From assembly GCF_000972865.1 (NCBI RefSeq), contig NZ_CP011144.1:620001-684000 (forward strand): 64,000 nt of DNA, given 5' to 3'. The notes beneath the pieces were generated by a model, which saw only the letters and a program-made list of their open reading frames with translations, searched no databases and was not told where the DNA came from. Source of the DNA: Pseudoxanthomonas suwonensis. Lineage in GTDB: Bacteria > Pseudomonadota > Gammaproteobacteria > Xanthomonadales > Xanthomonadaceae. This document shows, piece by piece, positions 48,030 to 57,025 of this stretch. The stretch's first letter is position 1, and every line of letters starts with the position of its first letter. The position numbers and the translations under genes are program-made.

Positions 48030-49751
48030 TCACTCGGCGGTGTAGATCGGCTGGCCGTCGACCCAGGTGCTGCGGACCTGCAGGTCGTCCAGCTCGGCGG
48101 CGGGGATGGCCAGCGGGTCGCGGTCCAGCACCACGAAATCGGCGCGCAGGCCGGGGGCCAGGCGGCCGACCTGGGCCTCGTCGTGGCCGGCCCAGGCGGC
48201 GGTGGCGGTGAAGCCGCGCAGGGCCTCGGCGGCGGTCAGCTTTTGCCCCGGCAGCCAGCCGCCGGGCGGGTGGCCGTCGCGGTCGGTGCGGTTCACCGCG
48301 GCGAACAGGCCCAAGCGCGGGTCGACCTGCTCGACCGGGAAATCCGAGCCCAGCGCCAGCGGCACGCCCAGGTCGAGGAAGCGGCGCCAGGCGTAGGCGC
48401 CGTCCAGGCGGTCGGGGCCGAGGCGGTCGCCGGCCCAGGGCATGTCCGAGGTGGCGTGGGTCGGCTGCATCGAGGCGACCAGGCGCAGTTGGGCAAAGCG
48501 CGGGATGTCTTCGGTCGCGACCACCTGCGCGTGCTCCACCCGCCAGCGGTGGTCGGGGCGCACGCCGGCGCCGGCCAGGGCCTGTTCGTAGGTGTCCAGC
48601 ACCAGCCGGTTGCCGCGGTCGCCGATGGCATGGCTGGCGACCTGCACGCCGCAGTCGCGCGCCTTGTACACGGCGGCGGCGAACGCGGTCGGGTCGGTGA
48701 CCAGCAGGCCGCGGTTGCCGGGCTCGTCGCTGTAGTCGGCCAGCAGCGCGGCGCCGCGGCTGCCCAGGGCGCCGTCGATGTACAGCTTCACGCCCTCCAT
48801 CTGCAGGCGGCCGCCGGGGTGGCGGTAGAGGCCGTGCTCGCACAGGTCGGCCAGCGCCTCGCGGTTGCCGTCGGCGTAGGCGTCGATGCGCAGCGGCAGG
48901 CGGCCTTCGTCGGCGAAGCGGCGCATCAGCGCCAGGTCCGCCCGGGACACACCCATGTCATGCACGCCGGTGAGGCCGTTGCTCACCGCCGCGTCGAGGG
49001 CGCGCTTGAGCGCTTCCTCGCGGTAGGCCGCGGTCGGTGCGGGAATGGCGCGCTCGACCAGGCGCATGGCGGCGTCGACGAACACGCCGGTGGCCTGCGC
49101 GCCGTCGCGGACGATGCGGCCGCCGTCGGGTTGCCAGTCGCCGGCCAGCGGACGCGCGCCGGCCAGCGCCTCGGCGGCGCGCAGCGCGGCGCTGTTGCCC
49201 CAGCCGGCGTGGCCGTCGATGCGCACCAGCCAGACCGGGCGGTCGGGGAAGGCGGCGTCGAGGTCGGCGGCGGTCGGGAACTGCTGCTCGGGCCAGCGGT
49301 TCTGGTCCCAGCCCCAGCCGCCAATCCAGGCATCGGCCGGCGCGGTGGCGGCAAACGCGCGCAGGCGCTCGATGATCTCGTCCTTGCTGGCGGCGCCGGT
49401 GAGATCGGCCTGCATCAGCGCGTAACCCAGCTCCATCAGGTGGGCGTGGGCGTCGATCAGGCCGGGGACGACGGTGGCCTTGCCGGCATCGACGTGGCGC
49501 GCACCGGGGAACTGCCGGCGCAGGTCCCTGGCCGCGCCGGTGGCGAGGATGCGGCCCTGCCCGTCCCAGGCGATGGCGGTGACCTGCGGGCGGGCGCGGT
49601 CTTCGGTGTGGATGCGTGCGGCGGTGAGCACGGTGATGCTGTCCGGCGCGGCGGCCGGTGCCCCGCCCTCTTCCTGGGCCTGTGCGGTCGCGGCGGCGCA
49701 GGCGCCGGCCAGGAGCAACGCGAACGGGGCAATCGGGGCACGCAGGCGCAT
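48030..49751 (-). CDS. Exported amidohydrolase (YtcJ-like)
   Basis: A 573-residue metal-dependent amidohydrolase. A signal peptide (RLRAPIAPFALLLAGACAAA) ends either at ATAQA or, as a lipoprotein, at C18. The first metal ligands are H102 and H104 in GLIDAHAHL; further barrel residues include EGVKLYIDGALGSRG, SHAIGDRGN, VEHAQV and the aspartate in LALGSDFPVE. YtcJ-like enzymes hydrolyse amides or related bonds of unclear natural substrates. The carboxylated lysine of the subtype may be K in EGVKLYIDG. The ATG giving MRLRAPIA is used since it starts the signal peptide. It appears monocistronic. Confidence 0.92.
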   Translation of the reverse strand: MRLRAPIAPFALLLAGACAAATAQAQEEGGAPAAAPDSITVLTAARIHTEDRARPQVTAIAWDGQGRILATGAARDLRRQFPGARHVDAGKATVVPGLIDAHAHLMELGYALMQADLTGAASKDEIIERLRAFAATAPADAWIGGWGWDQNRWPEQQFPTAADLDAAFPDRPVWLVRIDGHAGWGNSAALRAAEALAGARPLAGDWQPDGGRIVRDGAQATGVFVDAAMRLVERAIPAPTAAYREEALKRALDAAVSNGLTGVHDMGVSRADLALMRRFADEGRLPLRIDAYADGNREALADLCEHGLYRHPGGRLQMEGVKLYIDGALGSRGAALLADYSDEPGNRGLLVTDPTAFAAAVYKARDCGVQVASHAIGDRGNRLVLDTYEQALAGAGVRPDHRWRVEHAQVVATEDIPRFAQLRLVASMQPTHATSDMPWAGDRLGPDRLDGAYAWRRFLDLGVPLALGSDFPVEQVDPRLGLFAAVNRTDRDGHPPGGWLPGQKLTAAEALRGFTATAAWAGHDEAQVGRLAPGLRADFVVLDRDPLAIPAAELDDLQVRSTWVDGQPIYTAE

Positions 49752-49921
49752 CGGTTTCTCCGGAAAGGAAAGCGACCGACTATGCCGGGGCATGCGCGTG
49801 GGGGCAATGGCGCAGGGGGATGTGCTTGCTGGTGGAGTGGCGCGTCGATGCAGGCGACGCCCTCATGATCCCGACGCCTGGGGCATCGCAAGACGGGATC
49901 GCAGCGACGCCTGGGCTGTTT

Positions 49922-50139
49922 GTAGGAGCCGGGTTCAGCCGGCGACGCGACGACGTCGGTACAGGCGACGACGTCGTGGTTCCGACGTCGTCGTGTCGCC
50001 GACTGAAGTCAGCTCCTACAAGGAGAACCACTGGTGGCTTGGTGCGGAAGCCGTGGCTTGCCCGCGGCTTTCCCACCTCTCGCTCAGGCGACTCCTTCGT
50101 CGTTGCGACGCCCGTGTCGCCAGCAAGCTGGGCTCCTAC
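49922..50139. repeat. REP/BIME-like palindrome plus a half element
   Basis: A full family A copy (49922-50019) with GACTGAAGTCAGC right arm, then a half copy (about 50091-50139, GACGCCCGTGTCGCCAGC to GGGCTCCTAC). Together they fill most of the 400-nt gap between the amidohydrolase and osmC-like genes. Confidence 0.85.
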
Positions 50140-50147
50140 AAGGGCGG

Positions 50148-50582
50148 TCAGCTGGCCAGTTCGGCTTCCAGCGAGATCGGTACGGCCGACAGGGCCTTGG
50201 ACACCGGGCAGTTCTGCTTGGCGTCGTCGGCGATCGCGCGGAACTGGGTCTCGTCGATGCCGGGGATCACCGCCTTGAGCTTCAGGCGGATGTGCGACAG
50301 GGTCGGGCCGCCTTCCAGCGACAGGTCGACCTCGGCACGGGTGTCGATCGAGGTCGGGGTGAACCCGGCCTCGCCCAGCTTGGCCGAGAACGCCATGCTG
50401 AAGCAGCCGGCGTGCGCGGCGGCGATCAGCTCCTCCGGGTTGGTGCCCTTCTCGTCGCCGAAGCGGCTGTTGAAGCCGTAGCGGGTGTCGGCAAGCAGGC
50501 CGCTCTGCGGGGTGTTGAGGGTGCCCTTGCCGGTCTTGAGGTCGCCTTCCCAGTGCGCGGTGGCGGTGCGGGAGATGCCCAT
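50148..50582 (-). CDS. OsmC/Ohr-family peroxiredoxin
   Basis: A 144-residue OsmC subfamily protein. The two catalytic cysteines are C60 (AAAHAGCFSMAF) and C125 (AKQNCPVSKAL), with R34-like and E50 (NPEEL) active-site residues. It reduces organic hydroperoxides in the cytosol with a thiol or lipoyl reductant. The N-terminus MGISRTATAHWEGDLKTGKG is the OsmC form rather than Ohr. The ATG used has AGGAACC upstream. The longer open frame crosses a REP-like element and is rejected. Confidence 0.95.
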   Translation of the reverse strand: MGISRTATAHWEGDLKTGKGTLNTPQSGLLADTRYGFNSRFGDEKGTNPEELIAAAHAGCFSMAFSAKLGEAGFTPTSIDTRAEVDLSLEGGPTLSHIRLKLKAVIPGIDETQFRAIADDAKQNCPVSKALSAVPISLEAELAS

Positions 50583-50665
50583 CGGAGGTTCCTTGGTCGG
50601 GTGGAGGGAGCGCCAGCCTATAGGCGCAAGCGTTAGCGGGCCGTTGCCTGCCAAACCACGCCGTT

Positions 50666-50757
50666 GTAGGAGCGGGCATGACCGCGACACGGGCGTCGGG
50701 ATCGCGAGGGCGTCACCTGTGCCGACGGCGTCGGGTCGCGGTCATGCCCGCTCCTAC
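50666..50757. repeat. REP/BIME-like palindrome, family B
   Basis: A 92-bp inverted repeat bounded by GTAGGAGCGGGCATGACCGC and its complement, with core CACCTGTGCCGACGGCGTCG. It lies between the divergent osmC-like and EF-G-like genes. Confidence 0.9.
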
Positions 50758-50828
50758 AAGAGAAGCGACGCCGGCGGCACAGGCGCCGCCCCACGCCACG
50801 CGGTTGTGCGCCGCAACGTCCCGTCAAC

Positions 50829-50856
50829 GGCGGACGCGCTAAGGTGTGCGTCCGCC
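50829..50856 (+). other. Hairpin upstream of the EF-G-like gene
   Basis: A perfect 9-bp stem GGCGGACGC/GCGTCCGCC (50829-50837 and 50848-50856) with a 10-nt loop, about 106 nt before the GTPase start and without a T run. It may lie in the leader; no function is assigned. Confidence 0.5.
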
Positions 50857-50962
50857 ATGACCGCCCGCCGGGTTCCACGCCCCGGGCTGCCTCATCGGGA
50901 TGGCTCCCGGCCCGGACAGCCATGACGGCCCTTCAACCCCCAATCCTGGGAGGAACGGCCTC

Positions 50963-53023
50963 ATGCCCTACGCAACCCATGACATCCGCAACGTGGCCCT
51001 CGCAGGCCACCCCGGCGCCGGCAAAACAACCTTGTTCGAAGCCCTGCTGCATGCCGGCGGCGCCCTGACCACGGCAGGCACGATCGAACGCGGCACCACG
51101 GTATCGGACTTCGATCCGATGGAAAAAGCGCGCGGCCACTCGATGGACATCGCCATCGCCAGCATCGACCACGCGCCCGACGGCGACCGCAGCTACCACC
51201 TCAACTTCATCGACACCCCCGGCTACCCGGAATTCCGCGGCCCCGCCCTATCCGCACTGGCGGCGGTGGAGACCGCGGCGATCGTGGTCGACGCCGACAC
51301 CGGCGTGGAGCACGGCACCCTGCGGCTGATGGAACGGGCGCGCGAGCGCGGCCTGTGCCGGGCCATCGTCGTCAACAAGATCGACCACGAGCACGCCGAC
51401 TGCGTGCGGGTGATGGAGCAACTGCGCGAGGCCTTCGGCCCCGAGGTGCTGCCGCTGAACCTGCCCGCGGACTGGGGCCGGCGCGTGGTCGACTGCTTCG
51501 CCAACCCCCAGGGCGAGTCGGACCTGGGCCCGGTGGCCGAGTGGCACCAGCGCATCATCGACCAGGTGGTGGAGGTGGACGAAGGCGCGATGGAGCACTA
51601 CCTGGAGAGCGGCGAGGCCGGATTGTCGCCGCAGGAACTGCACGACGCCTTCGAGAAGGCGCTGCGCGAGGGTCACCTGGTGCCGGTGTGCTTCGTCTCC
51701 GCGCGCAGCGGCGTGGGCGTGCCCGAGCTGTTGCGGATCGCCGAGCGGCTGTTCCCGGACCCGACCGAGGCCAACCCGCCGCCGCTGCTCAAGCGCAACG
51801 GCCAGGGCGACGAGCCGCTCACGGTGCAGGCCGACGCGCAGGGCCATGTCATCGCCGACGTGTTCAAGATCGTCAACGATCCCTTCGTCGGCAAGCTCGG
51901 CGTGTTCCGCGTGTTCCAGGGCACGGTGCGCCGCGACACCCAGCTGTTCGTCGACGAGGGGCGCAAGTCGTTCAAGGTCGGCCACCTGTTCAAGCTGCGC
52001 GGCAAGGAGCATGCGGAGATCGACGAGGCCATCCCCGGCGACATCGCCGCGGTGGCCAAGATCGACGACCTGCACTTCGACGCGATGCTGCACGACAGCC
52101 ACGACGAGGACAGCGTGCGCCTGGCGCCGACCGAGTTCCCCAAGCCGATGTTCGGCCTGGCGGTGCAGGCGGCCAGCCGCGGCCAGGAACAGAAGCTGTC
52201 GCTGGCGCTGCAGAAGCTGGCCGAGGAAGACCCGGCGTTCCTGGTCGAGCACAACATCGAGCTCAACGAGACGGTGATCCGCGGCCTGTCGGAGCTGCAC
52301 CTGCGGGTGATGCTGGAGCGGCTGAAGGAGCGCTTCGGGGTGGACGTGGCCACCCGGCCGCCGCGCATCGCCTACCGCGAGACGGTGTCGTCCAAGGCCG
52401 AGGGCCATCACCGGCACAAGAAGCAGACCGGCGGCGCCGGCCAGTTCGGCGAAGTGTTCCTGCGGATCGAGCCGCTGCCGCGCGGGGCCGGTTTCGAGTT
52501 CGTGGACGAGGTCAAGGGCGGCACCATCCCCGGTCAGTTCATGCCGGCGGTGGAGAAAGGGGTGCGCCAGGTGCTGCAGACCGGCGCGGTCTCCGGCCAC
52601 GCGCTGCAGGATGTGCGGGTGATCGTGTACGACGGCAAGCACCATTCGGTGGACAGCAAGGAGATCGCGTTCGTCACCGCCGGGCGCAAGGCGTTCCTGG
52701 ATGCGATTGCCAAGGCCAGGCCGCAGGTGCTGGAGCCGATCGTCGACCTGGAAGTGGGCGCGCCGGAGGCGCAGCTGGGCGACGTCACCGGCAGCCTGGC
52801 GGCGCGGCGGGCGCGCATCACCGGCACCGACAGCGTGCGCGGCGAGACCGTGGTCAGGGCGCAGGTGCCGATGTCGGAGCTGGACGGCTTCGCCGCGGAA
52901 CTGAAGTCGCTGACCGCCGGCAAGGGCCGCTATTCGCTCGACTTCAGCCACTACGAACCGGTGCCGCCGCCGGTGCAGCAGAAGCTGGTGGAGGCGTACA
53001 AGCCGAGGCACGAGGAGGATTGA
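50963..53023 (+). CDS. Elongation factor G-like translational GTPase (EF-G-2 type)
   Basis: A 686-residue EF-G paralogue with all five domains. G1 is GHPGAGKT (15-22), G2 threonine is in IERGTTVSD, G3 is DTPGYPEF (84-91) and G4 NKID (138-141). Canonical EF-G has GHIDAGKT and DTPGH; here the catalytic-loop histidine is Y88. Domain IV keeps GHHRHKKQTGGAGQFGEV. Such EF-G-like proteins are common extra copies, not part of the str operon; some hydrolyse GTP slowly and their role in translation or recycling is unclear. GGAGGAAC precedes the ATG. No ribosomal-protein gene is next to it. Confidence 0.93.
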   Translation: MPYATHDIRNVALAGHPGAGKTTLFEALLHAGGALTTAGTIERGTTVSDFDPMEKARGHSMDIAIASIDHAPDGDRSYHLNFIDTPGYPEFRGPALSALAAVETAAIVVDADTGVEHGTLRLMERARERGLCRAIVVNKIDHEHADCVRVMEQLREAFGPEVLPLNLPADWGRRVVDCFANPQGESDLGPVAEWHQRIIDQVVEVDEGAMEHYLESGEAGLSPQELHDAFEKALREGHLVPVCFVSARSGVGVPELLRIAERLFPDPTEANPPPLLKRNGQGDEPLTVQADAQGHVIADVFKIVNDPFVGKLGVFRVFQGTVRRDTQLFVDEGRKSFKVGHLFKLRGKEHAEIDEAIPGDIAAVAKIDDLHFDAMLHDSHDEDSVRLAPTEFPKPMFGLAVQAASRGQEQKLSLALQKLAEEDPAFLVEHNIELNETVIRGLSELHLRVMLERLKERFGVDVATRPPRIAYRETVSSKAEGHHRHKKQTGGAGQFGEVFLRIEPLPRGAGFEFVDEVKGGTIPGQFMPAVEKGVRQVLQTGAVSGHALQDVRVIVYDGKHHSVDSKEIAFVTAGRKAFLDAIAKARPQVLEPIVDLEVGAPEAQLGDVTGSLAARRARITGTDSVRGETVVRAQVPMSELDGFAAELKSLTAGKGRYSLDFSHYEPVPPPVQQKLVEAYKPRHEED

Positions 53024-53067
53024 GGGATCACGCATCCGGCGCCGCGCGCCGGGTGCCTCTCCTGGGT

Positions 53068-53164
53068 GCAGGAGCCGGGCGCCGGCCGGCGACATGGCGG
53101 CTTCGGCACGGGCAATTCCCTCATCGTACCAACGCCCGTGTCGCCGACTGAAGTCAGCTCCTAC
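53068..53164. repeat. REP/BIME-like palindrome, family A, diverged
   Basis: A 97-bp copy with a changed left end (TGCAGGAGCCGGGCGCCGGC) and the right arm GACTGAAGTCAGCTCCTAC. It is the first of two elements between the GTPase and the transporter. Confidence 0.8.
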
Positions 53165-53190
53165 AGAAGAGCGGGCGCGCCGCGGCCTTT

Positions 53191-53285
53191 GTAGGAGCCG
53201 GGTTTAGCCGGCGACACGAGCGTCGGGAATACGATGGCGTCGCCTGTGCCGAGGTGGCGTGTCGCCGGCTAAACCCGGCTCCTAC
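53191..53285. repeat. REP/BIME-like palindrome, family A
   Basis: A 95-bp nearly perfect inverted repeat whose arms read GCCGGGTTTAGCCGGC and GCCGGCTAAACCCGGC: the C-to-T change in one arm is matched by a compensating change in the other. Confidence 0.92.
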
Positions 53286-53301
53286 AAGAGAACGGCGGTG
53301 G

Positions 53302-54246
53302 TCAGGGACGCGCCACCTGCGCGCGCGACACCAGCAGCACGCCACCCAGCACCAGCCCCGTGCCGGCCACCTGCCACGGCCCCATCGGCTCCCCCAGCAC
53401 CAGCATGCTCAGCACGATGGTCGACACCGGGCCGAGCATGCCGATCTGCGCCGCCGGCCCCGAGCCGATCCGGGCGATGCCCAGCATCACCATCAGCACT
53501 GGCGCCACCGTGCACAGGGTGCCGTTGAGCAGCGACAGCCAGTACACCTCGCGCGGCAGCGCCAGCGCCGACAGCGGCCGCAGCAGCAGGAACTGGCCGA
53601 TGCACAGCACGCTGGCCACGCTGCTGGCGTAGGCGGTCAGCCGCACCGCGCCGACCCTGGCCACCAGTTCGCCGCTGCCGACCAGGTACAGCGCGTAGGC
53701 CAGTGCGCTGCCGAACACCAGCGCGCCGCCGATGAGGATGCCCTTGTCGCCCGCCTGCAGGTCGTGGCCGAACGCCAGCGCCACGCCGAGGTAGCTCACC
53801 GCAAGCGCGATCCACTGCACGCGGCCGGGCCGGCGGCCGAACGCGGCCCAGCCGATCAGCAGCACCAGGGTCGGGGTGAGGTAGAGGATCAGCCGTTCCA
53901 GGGTGGCACTGATGTAGGCCAGCCCGGCGAAGTCCAGGAAGCTGGCCAGGTAGTAGCCGAGGAAGCCGAGCCCGGCGATGCGCCAGCGCTCGCCGCCGGT
54001 GAGCGGACGCACGGCGCGGCGCGCGGCCCACCAGCCCATCAGCAGGAACAGCGGGAACGCGACCAGCATGCGCAGCGCCAGCAGGGTGACCGCGTCGGCG
54101 CCGAAGCGGAAACCGAGCTTGACGATGATCGCCTTGCCCGAGAACAGGATCGCGCCGCCGGCGGCGAGGAGGATGCCGGCCAGATATAGGCGCCGGTCCG
54201 CGGAGGCGGCGCGTGCCGCATCACCGCGTGCAGGCGTGGCATGCAC
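53302..54246 (-). CDS. EamA/DMT-family transporter
   Basis: A 314-residue inner-membrane protein with ten hydrophobic helices in two EamA repeats (about 25-150 and 165-300), each ending with the RxxxA/GE-type loop (ATLERLILYLTPTLVLLIGW; GPVSTIVLSMLVLGEPMGPW). Such transporters export or import metabolites; substrate unknown. The start is the GTG giving VHATPARGD; the in-frame extension upstream is made of decayed REP-like sequence and is not coding. Alternative starts nearer to the first helix are possible. The 329 nt upstream hold only the repeat remains. Confidence 0.88.
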   Translation of the reverse strand: MHATPARGDAARAASADRRLYLAGILLAAGGAILFSGKAIIVKLGFRFGADAVTLLALRMLVAFPLFLLMGWWAARRAVRPLTGGERWRIAGLGFLGYYLASFLDFAGLAYISATLERLILYLTPTLVLLIGWAAFGRRPGRVQWIALAVSYLGVALAFGHDLQAGDKGILIGGALVFGSALAYALYLVGSGELVARVGAVRLTAYASSVASVLCIGQFLLLRPLSALALPREVYWLSLLNGTLCTVAPVLMVMLGIARIGSGPAAQIGMLGPVSTIVLSMLVLGEPMGPWQVAGTGLVLGGVLLVSRAQVARP

Positions 54247-54268
54247 TGCCCCGCTGCCACCTGCATCT

Positions 54269-54482
54269 GCAGGAGCCGGGCTCCGGCCGGCGACACGCCC
54301 TGTCGGCACAGGCGACTGTGCCTGGTTTCCGGCCGCCGGATCGTCCATGGATGGTGGGCCTGCACCAAGAGCCGGGGCGTGATCCTGCAGGGACCGATTC
54401 ATCGACGACCCGATGTCTCCGGCACGGGCGACTTCATCGGCCCGCCCGACGCCCGTGTCGCCCACCAATGGGCTGCCACAGG
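54269..54482. repeat. Decayed REP/BIME-like elements
   Basis: Two family A halves, CAGGAGCCGGGCTCCGGCC with GTCGGCACAGGCGAC (54269-54327) and CCGACGCCCGTGTCGCCCAC (about 54448-54467), separated by unrelated sequence. Probably one old element split by an insertion, or two halves. Confidence 0.55.
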
Positions 54483-54575
54483 AAGCAGTGGCTTCGGGAT
54501 CCAGCGCGGCGCTGGCCATCTCCGTGGCCGGGTCGCCCAACTGCCCGGACACGTCCTCGTCGCGCTTGCCGCCGC

Positions 54576-55352
54576 TCACGCCAGCGCGGCCTCCAGCAGC
54601 CTGCGGATCACGACCTGCAGCTTCTCCGCCCGCTCAGGCAGGTACTCGAAGCTGTCCTCGTCCATGTAGGCACGCTGCGCGATCTCCAGCTGCACCGCCT
54701 CCACGCCGATCTCCGGATCGCCGTAGTGGCGGGTGATGTAGCCGCCCTTGAAGCGGCCGTTGACCACCTGCGTGTAGTCGCCCTGCCCGGCCAGCACCTC
54801 GGCCAGCCGCTGCTGCAGCGCCGGAGTGCAACTGGCCCCGGCGGCGGTGCCCAGGTTCAGGTCCGGCAGCGCGCCGTCGAACAGGAACGGCAGCGTGCCG
54901 CGGATCGAATGGCCTTCCCACAGCACCGCGCGGCCGTGCTCACCGCGGATCCGCGCCAGTTCGGCGTCGAGGGTGTCGTGGTAGGGACGCCAGTAGCTAT
55001 CCACGCGCGCGGCGATCTCCGCCGCATCGGGCCCGGCGCCCTCGTGGTACACCGGCTCGCCGCTGAACTGCACCACCGGGCACAGGCCGGTGGTGTTCTG
55101 GCCGGGATACAGCGAGATGTCGTCCGGCGGCCGGTTGAGGTCGACCACGTAGCGCGACCAGCGCGGCACCAGGATCGAGGCGCCGAGTTCGCGGGCGAAG
55201 TCGTACAGGCGCGAGACATGCCAGTCGGTGTCCGGCAGGCTGCGTGCGGCGTCGGTCAGGCGCGGGGCCATGTCGTCGGGCAAGCCGGTGCCGTCGTGCG
55301 GCAGGCTGACCAGCAGCGGCGCAGTGCCCTGGTGGAGGCGATAAGTGTCCAT
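54576..55352 (-). CDS. hutG: N-formylglutamate deformylase
   Basis: A 258-residue N-formylglutamate amidohydrolase-family protein. It releases formate and glutamate in the final step of one histidine-degradation route. Family features include LLVSLPHDGTGLP, VDLNRPPDD, the metal/active-site WEGHSIRGTLP and GGYITRHYG. Length fits the family. The ATG giving MDTYRLHQG is chosen; the earlier ATG reads out of a repeat. No other hut gene is in the window, so it is separated from the rest of the pathway here. Assignment to hutG rather than another family member is likely but not certain. Confidence 0.85.
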   Translation of the reverse strand: MDTYRLHQGTAPLLVSLPHDGTGLPDDMAPRLTDAARSLPDTDWHVSRLYDFARELGASILVPRWSRYVVDLNRPPDDISLYPGQNTTGLCPVVQFSGEPVYHEGAGPDAAEIAARVDSYWRPYHDTLDAELARIRGEHGRAVLWEGHSIRGTLPFLFDGALPDLNLGTAAGASCTPALQQRLAEVLAGQGDYTQVVNGRFKGGYITRHYGDPEIGVEAVQLEIAQRAYMDEDSFEYLPERAEKLQVVIRRLLEAALA

Positions 55353-55390
55353 GCGCGGATTGTACGCCGCGTGGGGAAATCCCCCATCCG

Positions 55391-55571
55391 TCGTCCCCGC
55401 GCAGGCGGGGACCCAGTGACTTGGCTTCCAGCCTCGATGCTGTGATGAAGTCACTGGATGATCAGCCTTTCGGCTGCTGTAAAGCGCTTCCCACCTGCGC
55501 GGGAATAACTATCTGCCTGCGCTTCAAGGCCAAGGCCGAGTCACTGGGTTCCCGCCTGCGCGGGAATGACG
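55391..55571. repeat. Composite inverted repeat of short GC-rich palindromes
   Basis: Palindromes GTCCCCGC-GCAG-GCGGGGAC (55393-55412) and GTTCCCGC-CTGC-GCGGGAAT (55548-55567) face each other, each flanked on the inside by CCAGTGAC or its complement; a decayed third copy (CTGCGCGGGAATAAC) lies near 55494. The same core, TTCCCGC-GCAG-GCGGGAA, occurs in the gcvP leader at 11316-11343. Similar to the CGTCATTCCCGC-type dispersed repeats known in proteobacteria. Confidence 0.75.
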
Positions 55572-55604
55572 ACTCGTGTGGACTCCACGGCTGCGGTTTC
55601 CGTC

Positions 55605-56990
55605 TCAGCGCATCAGCACCACTTCCTCGGCCGAGGTCGGGTGGATGGCCACCGTGTCCTCCAGCTGGCGCTTGGTCACGCCCAGCTTCAGCGCCACTGC
55701 GAAGCCCTGCAGGATTTCGTCGGCGCTCTCGCCCAGCAGATGGATGCCGACCACCCGCTCCTCCTCGCCCACGCACACCAGCTTGAACAGGCTGCGCTGC
55801 GGCGAGTCGGCCAGGGCGGTGAGCATCGGCCGGAAGCCGGTGGCGTAGACGGTCACCGCCTCGCCGTACTGCTCGCGGGCACGCTCCTCGCTCAGCCCGA
55901 CCGTGGCCAGCGCCGGATGCGAGAACACCACGGTGGCCACGTTGTCGTAATCCAGCTTCGCCCCGGCCTGGCCGCCGAACACGCGGTCCATCAGCCGCCG
56001 CGCGGCGGCGATGGCGACCGGGGTGAGCGCCAGCTTGCCGGTGACGTCGCCGACGGCGTGGATGCCGTCGACCGAGGTGTCCTCGTAGTCGTCGACCACG
56101 ATCTCGCCGTCATCGCCGATGGCCACGCCCACCGCCTCCAGACCCAGGCCGTCGCTGTTGGGGCGGCGGCCGGTGGCGAACAACACGGTGTCGAAGGCTT
56201 CCGGCGCGCAGTTGTCGATCGACTTGTGCAGCACGCGCACCCGCTCGTCCTCGCTTTCGAGCGCATGCACCGAGGCTTGCAGATGGATGCGCACGCCGTG
56301 GCCGCGCATATCCTCCTGCAGCTGGGCGACGACTTCGGCGTCCATCTCCCGCAGCAGGCGCGGGCCGCGCACGAACAGGTCGACCCGGCTGCCCAGTGCC
56401 TGCAGCACCCCGGCCAGCTCCACGGCGACGTAGCCGCCACCGATGATCGCCACCCGCGGCGGCGCCTCGCACAGGTGGAAGAAGTCGTCGGACACGCCAC
56501 CTAGTTCCGCGCCGCGAATGTCCGGCCGCAGCGGCCGCCCGCCGGTGGCCAGCAGTACGCGGCCGGCCTTCAGCCGCACGCCGCTGTCGGCCAGCACCGT
56601 GTTCGCGTCGAGCAGGCGGCCGCGGCACGGCATCCACACCACCCCGGCCTCGTCCAGCCGGCGCCGGTAGCTGGCGTGGATGTTGCCGATGTAGCGCTGG
56701 CGGTGGGCGACCAGCGCCTTCCAGTCCAGCGACGGCGGCGTCACCTCGAAGCCCAGGTCGGCAGCCAGCGCGATCCTGGTGGACAGCTCGGCCGCCAGCC
56801 ACATCGCCTTCTTCGGCACGCAGCCCAGGTTGACGCAGGTGCCGCCGAACTCGTCCGGCTCCAGCAGCGCCACCCGCGCGCCGTGCGCGGCGGCGCGGAA
56901 CGCGCCGGCCAGGCCGGCCGAGCCGCCGCCGAGCACCACCAGGTCGAACTCGGCCTGCGGCGTGCGTTCCGTGCTGCGGTCCTGGCCCAT
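55605..56990 (-). CDS. gorA: Glutathione-disulfide reductase
   Basis: A 461-residue pyridine-nucleotide disulfide oxidoreductase. The FAD site is LVVLGGGSAGLAGAFRAA, the redox-active disulfide C52/C57 in GGTCVNLGCVPKK, the NADPH site IIGGGYVAVELAG with the arginines of LFVRGPRLLR that select NADPH, and the C-terminal interface catalytic His-Glu in VAIHPTSAEE. It keeps glutathione reduced in the cytosol. The ATG giving MGQDRSTER has CAGGAGCC upstream. It lies 35 nt behind the FAD oxidoreductase gene in the same operon. Confidence 0.95.
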   Translation of the reverse strand: MGQDRSTERTPQAEFDLVVLGGGSAGLAGAFRAAAHGARVALLEPDEFGGTCVNLGCVPKKAMWLAAELSTRIALAADLGFEVTPPSLDWKALVAHRQRYIGNIHASYRRRLDEAGVVWMPCRGRLLDANTVLADSGVRLKAGRVLLATGGRPLRPDIRGAELGGVSDDFFHLCEAPPRVAIIGGGYVAVELAGVLQALGSRVDLFVRGPRLLREMDAEVVAQLQEDMRGHGVRIHLQASVHALESEDERVRVLHKSIDNCAPEAFDTVLFATGRRPNSDGLGLEAVGVAIGDDGEIVVDDYEDTSVDGIHAVGDVTGKLALTPVAIAAARRLMDRVFGGQAGAKLDYDNVATVVFSHPALATVGLSEERAREQYGEAVTVYATGFRPMLTALADSPQRSLFKLVCVGEEERVVGIHLLGESADEILQGFAVALKLGVTKRQLEDTVAIHPTSAEEVVLMR

Positions 56991-57025
56991 GTGCGGCTCC
57001 TGTCTGAAAGCCCCGCCGGCAAGCC

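Noticed and set aside
54247..54579. In-frame N-terminal extension of the EamA transporter
   Set aside because: It reads through decayed REP-like sequence and has no transporter similarity.
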